Assembly: GCF_000346465.2 (NCBI RefSeq)
Contig: NC_034015.1
Span: 7,083,980-7,147,979, forward strand
Origin: Prunus persica
Lineage: Eukaryota > Streptophyta > Magnoliopsida > Rosales > Rosaceae
Length of the DNA stretch: 64,000 nt
Reading direction: 5' to 3'
The position numbers were made by a program, and so were the translations under genes. Below the pieces are notes generated by a model. It saw nothing but the letters and a program-made list of their open reading frames with translations, ran no database searches and was not told where the DNA came from. Positions 36,710 to 47,297 of the stretch are shown here, in pieces; position 1 is the stretch's first letter, and every line of letters begins with the position of its first letter.

Positions 36710-38827
36710 TTAATCCTGGTGTGCGGATGTGTCAGGCGAAATTACATGGTTCTCTTTCTTTGGGTTGCTCAGCATCTGATCTGCATACCACCTTGAGAAG
36801 GCCTCAAGAGCCTCTTTCATCCATTGATGCCTGCAAAGTCCTATAGCTTCAGGAATAGTAAGCCAACTTCTTTGACGAGTATTCTGTTCTGGCCAAAACT
36901 GGAGCTCTTCCTTCACAAGCAAAGGGAACACGGCAGCTTTGCACAAACCTTCAGGACTCAACTCGTCTTGCAGAGTCTTGCTTTTAAAAAAGTAGTGCCC
37001 CAAAAAATCCTGAAACACACAAATAATCAAAGATTGAAAGATAAGGAACTGCTGGCAGAAAGAAGTCTTTTTCTGACCATAAGGCATAAGTCATCTTTGA
37101 TAGCAATAATTATATTAAGTCCGGAAGCAGTTTTGGGAGTGGGAAGGGAAAGGGCAATCAAAATCAGAGAACAAGTTTTCATATATCTTCCAAAGACACC
37201 CAAGAAAAAATGTTTAGCCCAATATCTATCTCAGAATACTTTGTTGGCCATTACTTACTAGGAACGGTGGCAGGAAGAAAGGAATCCAGTATTACACTTT
37301 CAAAAGTCAGAAAAGCAGGGAAATAATACTGAAGAGTAAATAACACTTTTAAAACTCATGCTATGCTAGTCAATCTTCAAAAAATCTACATGCGCATAGA
37401 TAAACCTATTTATTAATTTAGAAACAGTACATGCTAAACTTGGACAATAAAATGGCATCAATCACATCAGGCTCATAATTCTATCCATGATCATTTCTTC
37501 ATTGACTACCTGGTCATATTTCCATGAATACAATAGCTCGTTACATTATTTAACATCTATTTCATCCATTATAGACATCGTAATGATCATATATAGTCTT
37601 TGCTCAATCAAGAAAGTGAATGCAAAACTGACAAACATATAACTGAAACATTCATGGTGTTCGATGACTTTACTGGCACTACTAGCATTAACTCATACTC
37701 ATAGACAGGACAACACAATCCAACAACACATACCACACGGAAGAACTTAACCACGCATATATGAAAGAAAGAGGCAGTTCTTACCATTATATCTCCTCGT
37801 ACTCCAGCTTCTTCTACAGCTTCACGTATTGCTGCTTCCTCAACGGTTTCATCATTTTCCCATCCACCCTAAGATTTAAAATAGATGTCATAATTGCAGG
37901 TATGACATATATAAATGATAGCTGATTCAAGTATTACCACTCGTGCATCAAAATTGAACTCAATAGCAACCCTAGATTTCAGGCTTTGAATATATCACTG
38001 ATCTCAGTGACATAATTTAAAAGGACAAAACCTGTGCACAGCAGCAGAAAAATATATTTTAGCCTATATTAAACAGAAGAAAACTAAAGTTACATGATAA
38101 ATTGTTATGCAGGTGAGAAACGGAGATGGTTTTTAGATCAGAGTTGGATGGAACTTTTCCATTATCAACAAAGGGTAGGGAGAAGAGAAGGCCTTATCAC
38201 GTGAAGTCACTCAAAAAGCAAATGCAGACTTGCATTGAATTGGTTTCTTTTGGAATGAATTATGTGTGGATTCACTCTAAACGGAAGGTAAAGTTTTAAG
38301 ATTTGTAAGTCATGGTTTCCTTTAAAGAATTCAAAGTGTATAGCAGATAAAATTGAGGAGTCATAAAAATTTACAAATTATAATACATCTAAGAGATTTC
38401 AATCATTAATCGATGGCAGCTAAAAAATTGTTGGAAAGGTATCTTGGGAGAGCAGTTCAAAGTGGTAATACATCTGAGATAGCTAGTTTTCCTTAACATC
38501 TTTGATTTGAAGTCTTTTTTCTGGGCAGGAGCCAGAAGGGACTGCAAAATGGAAATTCCAACGAAACAAATCACAGGTTTCAAAGTTTTTTTTTCCTAGG
38601 TGACTCATTTCACATGGAAAGCTCTAATAAAAAATACTCATCCTAGATTTCCATGCTTGAGAAAATACCGAAAATTTCTATAGTCACTTATATCCTTATC
38701 CACAGCAATTAAGACTTGTGTTTTTACAATTTTGGTGCTAGTTGGGTATGAAAATGAGTAAGCAGAAATTCGCATGTTCCCTGTCCCATACAAGAAAAAA
38801 TTCTTACACATTTCCAATCGTCCATAT

Positions 38828-38869
<42 letters not shown>

Positions 38870-39403
38870 TCAAATCTCAATGTTTTTTTTTTTGTTTTTG
38901 TTTTTTTTTTGGAGTTTCTTGTAGAAAGAGAAATGAAAGATCTTGAAGGATCCTAGTGTTTCTTTCACTAAGGTTGTTAGCATTTTTAAGTGCTTCTAGG
39001 TGCTGGCATTGTTACCTTTTGGGGCGGTCTTCATTTTCTACATCAGATGTAGTGGGGTTCCTTCATTTTTAAGTAAGATAAAACATTACTGCTGAAGGAG
39101 ACATGTGGTGAGTTAAATTCCATCTTCTGTGGATTCACAACAGCTGAATGGAAACTCCAAAATAAAAAGAGAAATATGGCAGTCATACAGTCAAGAGTGG
39201 TCATATATTATTGTTTTAAATTAAACAGCCATACAGTTAAGAGTGGTCATATATTATTGTTTTATATGCCTTTTACACATTCAATAGCCTTGAATATCGT
39301 ATTAAGCAAGTAAATTTGTTCATAGATATTTGTGGCCATTATGGTTCCAGATCTATTTAGTATGTGTGCTTGTGGTATGTGCATATCTCAAGGGTCTGGA
39401 ACT

Positions 39404-39436
<33 letters not shown>

Positions 39437-40905
39437 AATAAAGATGAGAAACACATAAATATAGATGAGAAACAAAGGAGTGGTATGTGCATATCTGAAG
39501 GGTCTGGAACTTAACACACACACACATAAATATAGATGAGAAACACATAAATATAGATGAGAAACAAAGGAGACCTCTTTAGCATGAAGTTATTAATATG
39601 TTTACACAAATTGTATTTGTAAAAGAATTAACAATGAAAGGAAATAAATTCTACCTTCGGAAAGACAAGCCCAGGTCCACTAGTTGAGTTGATCATTAGA
39701 ACTTCGACAACCTTCTCATGTGTCCCATCACTATTTTCAACAAGATTTGTATACTTGAAGGGAATACACCTGTGCACAACTGAAATTAGATGAAGAGACA
39801 TAAATAAACATATGCTCTCAATATAATTTGTGATATGTGCTTGGCAGGGTAAGTTCTAAAAGAAATACATAAATATATATGACAAGATACAAAAGTTTGT
39901 CAACTCTTAAAGTAGCATAATCTGATATAGAATAGTTCTGAAAAAAGCTGATGCACAAAATAACTAGTTGTTAGCAACAAATTATGTACAGTACAGACAC
40001 TGGCAAGGTCAACTGCAGTAACAATTACATACAGTACAGAATGCATACATTTACCAACTCAGAACTCACCAAGTCCAGGCATTTGAGGGTCTGTAAGCAT
40101 CAACCGTCTACAGAATGACAGATGATTGTGGCATGATCCAGTGTTGTTTAAAGATAATTGTGACATTTGAGAGTCTCTCTTTTCCTTTAGTTAGACAAAT
40201 GACAAAAAAATAAAATAAAAATAAAAATCCCTCAACGGGCGCTAAGGTTCTCATAAATTAACGATCCAGTCTCGTCTAAAGGCTAATTCAACATTTTGCG
40301 AAAAACCCACAAGCCGACCATAAGTGGTTTAATAGAACTGCAACCCCTGGTTCTAAATTAGGAAAAATACCACTTTTCTTTTTAGTTTTATAAGTAAGAA
40401 ATTTGATAACACGTTAAGGAATAAGCAGAGTTCCAAAGACATAAAGCAGAGTTCCAGGAGCAGCAGTGATGCTTCTTATTAACAACAACCCAGTCTCACA
40501 CTCACTCTCACTGTTATGAAATTTGGTTTTGATGGGTAAGAAATTTGGCAACGGGTGGAAGAATGAGCAGAGTTAGAAAGACCAGAATGCCTGATCTATA
40601 GAATGCATATATATGTATATTGAACACCCTAACAAAAGCAACACCTTGGAACTTAGGAGCTGCGAATTGAAACATAAAATACAAACAAACTCAGAACAAC
40701 GAGACAGGAAGAGACAGTGGTTATGATGCCGTTGTCATCACAATCTTGGGTTTTCCAAACCCAACACAGGCATAAAATTTCATTACCATGTTCACAAAAA
40801 TTACCAGCATCAGTGAATCTAACGAGACACATACCCCGAAACGAGGCGGTGACCGCCCTCGTACCGCTGCTGATGGCGGCCAGTGCGAGCCACCAAGGCT
40901 GACAT
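36710..40905 (-). CDS. NUDT16: NUDT16-type Nudix hydrolase, four exons
   Basis: Nudix hydrolases cleave nucleoside diphosphates linked to another moiety; plant NUDT12/13/16 proteins are predicted or shown to be mitochondrial. Minus-strand exons in order: 40835-40905, 39655-39769, 37785-37868 and 36710-37009. All introns are GT-AG (GTATGT, GTAGAA, GTAAGA donors) and phases agree, giving 189 residues, close to the family's roughly 180-200. Exon 1 starts MSALVARTGRHQQRYEGG; exon 2 ends GPGLVFPK; exon 3 holds the Nudix box GGWENDETVEEAAIREAVEEAG, matching Gx5Ex7REUxEExGU; exon 4 has FKSKTLQDE, LLVKEEL and WPEQNTRQRSWLTI. No stop interrupts it. Only exon 4 lies in a long reading frame, so ORF scans miss the rest. 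Assignment to NUDT16 rather than 12 or 13 rests on FPKGGWENDETV and SPEGLCKAA. Confidence 0.93.
38829..38863. repeat. GA microsatellite in Nudix intron 2
   Basis: About 17 GA units, followed by T-rich tracts at 38884-38911. Confidence 0.95.
39180..39575. repeat. Tandem duplications and CA microsatellites in Nudix intron 2
   Basis: A unit of about 50 bp with CATACAGT(C/T)AAGAGTGGTCAT occurs twice near 39183-39262. A unit of about 100 bp starting GTGGTATGTGCATATCT and running through CA repeats to GATGAGAAACAAAGGAG occurs twice at 39373-39572, the first with a longer CA run. Confidence 0.85.
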
Positions 40906-41659
40906 TTGGCGCCCTCAAAAAGCCCAATTCGCTTCTGCTTGGGTTCTGGTGGTTGCGTGTGGCTATGGGGTTCGAGGTGCTTGGTGCTATAACCATAAGC
41001 TTCCAATTCCAAGCTGCAATTGAACCATTGTTGTTTTTGTGTGTTGGGCTGATATTCCTATGCCACCAAATCCAAATATGCAAAAATGCCCAGCGAATGC
41101 CTTGCTGTCTTTCTGTCTTTATCTTTTTTTTCTTGAATAAATCTGCTGAGGTATGTTAATGATGATGTGCTGTGGTTTCTCTCTACTTCTTCTCTTGTTC
41201 TTCAACCGCATCATCATCACTCTGCCATTGCACTGCCGTCAACCGACATAGACCCTCTTTTTCCTATTTATGTCGATTGTTTTTGGGTCGCCTGGAGCTA
41301 GTCGGTTAAAAAGAGGCTCTACTTCTCTCTCGATTTCTCTTTTATAAATAACCGCTTAATTACACCAATTTACTCTAAAATTCGGTTAAATCTCACTTTA
41401 CTCTTTCAAACTAAAAATTGTCAACTTTCATCCCTTCATCCAAATTTGGTGACCTACTTTGTCTTCTGTCATCAACTCCATCTAAAAATATGTTAACTTT
41501 GATGACGTGATTGAGGTATCTGTGTAATAGGAGCTCAAGGGTGGAACCACACTAAGGGCTACAGTGGGTTGTAGCCTAGTGTGGTTTTTTAAGAAAAAAA
41601 TTATAAAACCTATATATTTAACTTACTTTCAATGTTAGTTCAATCATTGGCACAGTACA
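40906..41659. other. 5' flank of the Nudix gene and spacer
   Basis: On the minus strand TATA-like sequences occur near 41262-41275 (CATAAATAGG) and 41338-41352 (TTATTTATAAAAG). Either could serve the Nudix gene, with a leader of about 330-410 bases; neither is proven. A short palindrome, ACCACACTAAGGGCTACA...TGTAGCCTAGTGTGGT, lies near 41550-41586. Confidence 0.4.
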
Positions 41660-42062
41660 GATTACCTTACTTTCATTTTCAGCATTTAAGTAAATGTCTT
41701 TGTCATTTTACTTTTATTTATTTTTATATTACTCCATTTACTTAAGTTTACAATGTAAATAAAGCAGTACCCCCTTTTGGATTCAAATAAAAATACTAGA
41801 AAATCAAATTCTCACCAAATCAAAATAAGAAAAATTGGTTTTAGTGCAAAATACGATTTAGGCTAAAAATGATGGCTCACTAAGTCAATATATACTTCAT
41901 ACTAAAATCCCATAAAATCAAGTTTGCTTATTTGATGTATGAGGAATAAAAGCTGCCAAAAATTATCTTGAGAAAATGATTATTCCGAAAACCCATTTTC
42001 ATACTTAGTCAATATTTTTACATAAAACAACTTTCATGTATAATATGAATGCATGAAGGAAC
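41660..42062 (+). repeat. Left part of an old repeat interrupted by the Tat element
   Basis: Inverted match to 16230-16638. The repeat resumes after the LTR element at 56390-56425. It ends with GGAAC, the target duplication. Confidence 0.8.
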
Positions 42063-43552
42063 TGTTTGGGCCTAAATTTGACACACCAAAGAGATCCAGA
42101 AACAGGCCCGTGGTGAAATACTTATCCGGTCCCAAAAAAACCCAAAACGTAGAAAGCTGTCATATTGGGCCTTTGAAGATCAACCCACAAAATATTGTTT
42201 AAACTCAAGCCCAAGAGACTAAAGACACATTCACGTGGCTACCTCACCTCTCTGGAAAGTCAGCAATTCCAACTAGAGTTTTTATGTGAGAAGGGACGTT
42301 TCTGAAAACACTGCCGAGAAAGAAAAATCAAAGGGGCGTCTATGATCAGAGACTTTTTGCTCCAAAGCAACACACTATCTTCTAAAAAGATTTCGCAAAT
42401 CACGTTTTCAAGAGCAAGAAACAGGGAGTTGTTCAGAAAATACAAAAGAAAAATCAAAACCGCCATAGGATCAGCTCACACAGACGGTGGCATTAAAATA
42501 GAAAAAAACGTCAGCCAGGAAACCAGGGAAGGGATCGCTATAGGAAGTGACCACTGGGAGTCTATCTGCCATAATTGATAAAAATCTTTCCTGCTTTACG
42601 TTTTGAGAAATCTTTTGCCGCCCATTATTAAAATTTAAAACCACCTTCAAAAGGAGGGTCTCTTATAAAAACAGAAGCAGGCAAGAAAGAAAGGACACTC
42701 AACTCATCAACCAAAAAAAACAACAGCAAGAAAAACAGCCAAGAGCTCACTTAAATTCCAAGAGGAACCAACCTTAAATCAGAATTCCAAGGTTCAGACT
42801 TAGAAAACAAATTTCCTAGAACGAGATCCCTCGTTACAAATTTGGTTCAGCAAAAGCCAAGACAAACATAGTTTGAGTTTTCACAACTATGAAAACCTTA
42901 ACAAATTTTACAGCATGGTTCCAGCTTGCTAAATCCTCGAGAATAGCCACTTCTGTCCCTTCAGACTGAAGAAGTCACAGTTCTGCCCGCTCAAGAGCCT
43001 CCCAAGGCTTGAAGTAGATTGAAGCTCTGCCAAAATCGAACTTTGGTATCGATTTACAGCTGAAGCCAAGCAGCTAAAGTTGTTGACAGTACAGTCCAGC
43101 ATAGACATACCCAGTCCAGCCCGGATCAGAAGTTTCTACCCAGGCAGAAATGGGATTCCAACCATCCTTTTGCCTTCCTAGAGTTGATTTCTCCCTTCTT
43201 AATTTTGTAAAAGGCAGTTCTGCCTGAAACAGTACTTTATTATTATCTATTCTGGCCAGAACAACCATTTTTGGTACTGAGATAAATTGTGAAAGTCCTC
43301 ACCAGTCTGAGGCAAGAAAAGAACTTACTTGGGAGATATTCCTCACCCAAATTCACAATCGTTTGTTTTAGAAGTCAGTAACTTGAGGCGCAAGTTATCC
43401 ACTCTAAAAATAAGTCTGCTAGAATTTACATTGCTAGCAGTGGCACGCTCGCACACCAAAGAAAGCTGACTTGTCGACCAACAAGTGGTCTCCAAGCCAG
43501 TGGGGAACTTCGCCCTTCCACATCAGGAGTTAAACACGAAAACGGGTGAACA
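42063..43552 (+). repeat. Tat element 5' LTR
   Basis: 1490 bp. A TATA box TATAAAA lies at about 42664-42670, so transcription probably starts near 42695. Reading frames inside (for example 42342-42578) are repeated in the other LTR and match no protein. Confidence 0.96.
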
Positions 43553-43575
43553 ATTTGGCATGCCCAGTGGGACTT
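43553..43575 (+). promoter_or_regulatory. Primer-binding-site region
   Basis: ATTTGGCATGCCCAGTGGG directly follows the 5' LTR. It resembles the TTTGGCGCC...GTGGG start of the internal region in other Tat elements. The primer tRNA was not determined. Confidence 0.6.
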
Positions 43576-43651
43576 CTCAGTATACATACTCTGACAGAGT
43601 CATTCACAGATTTACAAAAGCCGGAAGATCTAGTCAGAACCCACACCAGAC

Positions 43652-46381
43652 ATGGAGAAAAACAAGATGGTTCTCAGAGAAGGCCTCGAATCGGAAGAAA
43701 GCGACGCTAGGCAGTCTGCCCACGGCAGTACAGGAAGCAGACGTTCCAGGACTGGCTCCAAAAGGATGAGCCAAATAAAGGAGTCAGTACTCCGACAAGA
43801 GATCACAGTACAAAGGAGCCAGGACACTCTCGATAACATGACAGCCATGATGCAATGGCAGGTAAACAGGCAGTTCCGGAAGGACCGAGAATCCGCCATG
43901 GCCAGAAATCCAAACCCAGATCCTGTAATCCAGCAGTTGGATCTTCCTTATGGCCCTCCGCCAGGACTAATATGGCCATATCAGGAAAATCTTCTAGTTG
44001 CACAGATGGCTGGAGTGCCAGGCCACACAGAAGTTCAGGCTGATCCGAGGGAGAGAGCCCTTCCTAATCAAGAACATCAGGCCCCAGCCCAGCCAGATAA
44101 CCTGACACTGGCTCAGAACCAGCTAGGACCTCAGCCCAATTCACATCATGCAGCCCCGCATGATCAACCTTTGGCGCTTCTGCCTGAACCACCGGCAGTA
44201 TTGCCATATAGACCCAGAAGGATGGACCCTAATCCATTCCCTCCACCTGCAAGAGGGAGGAGAGGCCGAGGGGGAAACAACCTTTTTGCTAATCATGACA
44301 GGAATAGACAGGGGGCAAACTGGAGGAATCATCCAGAAGTCGAAGAGCAGGAAGAACACAGGGAGGAAGTTCCACCCAGACCACTCAGGGCAGAACCCAG
44401 GTTTGATTACGTTCAGCCAGAATAGGGACAAAATTTTCCCCCAGTCAATGCTTTAAATGACGTAGGGGCATTGCGAAGAATGGTCAGAGAGATCATGGAA
44501 CCCGAGGCTAGAAGAGGGGAAAGGCCTACTTACAGAAAGCCATACCCAGCCTACATCGATCAAATACCGTTGTCTCCAGGTTTCAAAGTGCCAAACTTCA
44601 CTTTGTTCAACGGGGAAGACCCTCATGCTTCCTCAGTCGAACATATAGGCAGGTTCTCCGTCCAATGCATAGCTATAGAAAACAACCCTCTGCTGAAATT
44701 AAGGCTTTTTGGCAACTCTCTCTCTGGGCAAGCTTTTACCTGGTACACCAGCCTGCCAGCTAACTCTGTTCAAACCTGGGAACAGATGGAAAATGTCTTC
44801 CATGACTACTATTACAGGATTCAGCCAGAAGTCACCATCAGTGATCTAGCTGCCCTCAAGCAGAGTGAAGATGAACCGGTGCAAGATTTTATAACCAGGT
44901 TCAGAAGGCTCAAGATGAAGTGCCGAATCCCAATGGAAGAAAGACACTTCATCCAGATGGCCCAAGCCGCCCTTAAAATCTCCCTCAGGAAAAGGTTCGA
45001 CGGGATATTGTTCGGAGATCTGGCAGAACTGGCTGATAAGGCATCCAAATATGAAGAGCTACTCAGGGAAGAGCAGCAAAGGAGGAACTCCTCCAAAGGT
45101 ACATACTACAAAACCCCTTCTTCTTCAGTCCACCTGATCGAGGTGGAGTCGCAAGAAGATACAGAGGAATCAGAGGAGAAAGAGGTTTCAGTGGCAGAAA
45201 TGGCAAAATTGAAACATCCCATCAGTTGCAAAGCCCTCACAAAGCCACCCAAAGACCAAAAGCCACCATCATTCACAGGAGGATTCGTTCCAAACAAACC
45301 AACACAAAACAAGGTTTACTCTTTTAACTTAACCAAGGTCGATGCCTTGTTCAACGAAATGCTACTGCAGAAGGCAATAGAGACGCCTCACAGAATACCG
45401 AAGCCGGAAGAACTCAAAGGCAGACAGTACTGCAGGTGGCACAACTCTTGGAACCATTCTACCAATAGTTGTGTCGTTTTCAGGGACGTAGTACAAGAAG
45501 GAATAACGGCAGGAAGGTTGAAGCTGGCAGAAAAACCACCATCCGTCACGACGGATCCTTTTCCTCAACCGCAAGTCAATATGGTCAACTTAAATTGGCC
45601 AGAACAGAGGAAAATCGACCCTATCACAGATGCTTGTTGCAGCAGAGGCAGAAGAATCATAAGGGAGACCAGTCAGATACCAAGAGCGACCATCTCGGCT
45701 GGGGTGGTGCTCTGCAGTAGGTGCAAGTGTGAAACAGAGCTAGAGGTGGTCCTAGACAAGCAAAATCAGCCCACATCTAGTGTCTTTGACAGAATTGGAA
45801 CTATATCCCAAGACAAGACAAGGCAGAAGAGCTGTCTTAGGCCTACACACTACAGCGAGAGGAGGATGGAGCAACCCAGGAAGGAAATATCAGTCAAGAC
45901 GCCCGGAAACGAAAGACCCTTGGCAACGATCATAGAAGGGAGGTGGTATTCCGTAGGAAGAAGCGGTAGACCGACTCTGGAGCTGACCAGAACCCAGAAG
46001 AGAAGAATCCAGAGCCAATACTGCACATATCTTAAAAGCCAAGACAATACGCAGGTACGTCCACAACCCAGTTCTGCCAGGAAAGGAAAGAATCCTGAAA
46101 CACTTCCCCAGACAGAACAGAAAGCTTGCCAGTCAAGGGAATTGCTGAAAACAGAGCAGCCAGCCAGGTCTCCTATCCATATAGCCTCGTCGTCCGGCAG
46201 CCATCCTGACACCACGCGGACATTAGAGAAATCCGGGTCTACCCCGTTACAAAAAGAAGACGACTACGCTGAGGAATATGAAGAAGAGCAATTAGACTAT
46301 GAACCTTCTGCAGATGATCAGAAAGAGCCCCTCGAAGTAGCAGAACAGGAAAGAGCCCCTCGAAGTAGCAGAACAGGATGA
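43652..46381 (+). pseudogene. Tat element gag, interrupted
   Basis: Gag forms the particle that packages the element RNA. The frame starts at ATG 43652, about 100 bases after the LTR. It is closed by an in-frame TAG at 44423-44425 and continues in the same frame to 46381. The part after the stop contains the retrotransposon gag domain (about 44640-45110: FTLFNGEDPHASSVEH, TWYTSLP, FRRLKMKC) and a zinc-binding-like YCRWHNSWNHSTNSC near 45430. The tail is acidic and repetitive. A 28-bp tandem duplication at 46321-46376 shifts the frame and ends it at 46381, before the protease. The stop could be a mutation or, less likely, a readthrough signal. Confidence 0.88.
46321..46376 (+). repeat. 28-bp tandem duplication that shifts the gag-pol frame
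   Basis: Two identical 28-bp units starting GAAAGAGCCCCTCGAAGTAG are adjacent at 46321-46348 and 46349-46376. As 28 is not a multiple of three, the second unit moves the frame by one, exactly accounting for the change between the gag frame and the protease frame that follows. Confidence 0.95.
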
Positions 46382-46409
46382 CTGGACGGAAGAATATGGG
46401 GAAGAATTA

Positions 46410-47297
46410 ATGGAATTTGGTGAGGAATTGGACCCAGAAACAGAAGCTTTTGGCGCAGAATTAGAAGACCTCCTACAGGGTGATCTGGGAATTAACATGG
46501 TATTCATCCTACCAGGTGAATTCAGGGCTACCGAAGGACAAAAAAGCACTCTGGAAGGGGACGTTTTCTCCCAGGAGAGCTTTGAGTGTAGGTTGGCAGA
46601 AGCAGAGGAGCCGCCAGAACCGCAAGCAGACGGCCCTAGGACAGGCAGAACAGCCAATAAACCAGCTACAGAGCAGGCTTGTTTCGCCAAGCTAACCAGA
46701 GAAATGGCAAATCACCTCAGACCGTTGTTTATAACGGCAAATCTTGGAGGTATTCCTATCTCCAATATCATGGTAGATGGAGGTGCAGCCATTAATCTAT
46801 TACCCCACAGAATGCTGACCAAGTTGGGCAGGACAGAGAGGGATCTAATTCCAACACGATTAACCGTCACCAACTTCGCTGGGGGCATCACCAAAATACA
46901 CGGCATCTTAGATGTAGATGTCGTAGTCGGAAGCAAAGAGTTGAAAATAGCATTCTTTGTTATAGACACTACCTCCACCACCTACAATGCACTACTCGGC
47001 AGGGATTGGATTCACCAGAGCCTTTGTATCCCTTCCACCCTCCACCAGCAGTTAGCAATATGGAATGAAGAAGGCTGCATGGAGATTATAGAGGCCGATC
47101 CACGGCCATTCCTACCCTCTGCCATGTGCTTTGAAGCAAGGTATTATCATGATGACCTCGGTCCCTACACTTTCCTTGGAGTCAATCAGAACGGCCGCCC
47201 CCATGGTGTCACGGCCCAAAGACTCATTGAAGAAGGTCTAGCCAGTTCTCTAGAGGACTGGAATAGACTTTCTTGTGCCGAACTTCCAGAATTCTGA
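46410..47297 (+). CDS. Tat element aspartic protease region
   Basis: A 295-codon frame in a different phase from gag. It carries the retropepsin-like motif MVDGGAAINLLP at residues about 120-130, in which the second active-site position is Gly as in many Tat proteases, then a typical YNALLGRDWIH near residue 195. The first 70 residues are acidic and continue the gag tail. The ATG at 46410 is probably not a natural start: the frame is likely expressed as part of a polyprotein in intact relatives. It overlaps the RT frame by 25 bases. Confidence 0.85.
   Translation: MEFGEELDPETEAFGAELEDLLQGDLGINMVFILPGEFRATEGQKSTLEGDVFSQESFECRLAEAEEPPEPQADGPRTGRTANKPATEQACFAKLTREMANHLRPLFITANLGGIPISNIMVDGGAAINLLPHRMLTKLGRTERDLIPTRLTVTNFAGGITKIHGILDVDVVVGSKELKIAFFVIDTTSTTYNALLGRDWIHQSLCIPSTLHQQLAIWNEEGCMEIIEADPRPFLPSAMCFEARYYHDDLGPYTFLGVNQNGRPHGVTAQRLIEEGLASSLEDWNRLSCAELPEF

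Noticed and set aside
40070..40107. Candidate Nudix exon with acceptable splice sites (VDAYRPSNAWT)
   Set aside because: The true upstream exon at 40835-40905 joins directly to 39769 in phase and matches the family N terminus.
40653..41083. Minus-strand frames of about 120 codons
   Set aside because: Out of frame with the real Nudix exon 1 at 40835-40905; no domain.
42342..42578. 78-codon frame in the 5' LTR, repeated at 55164-55400
   Set aside because: LTR sequence with no protein similarity; it spans only part of U3.
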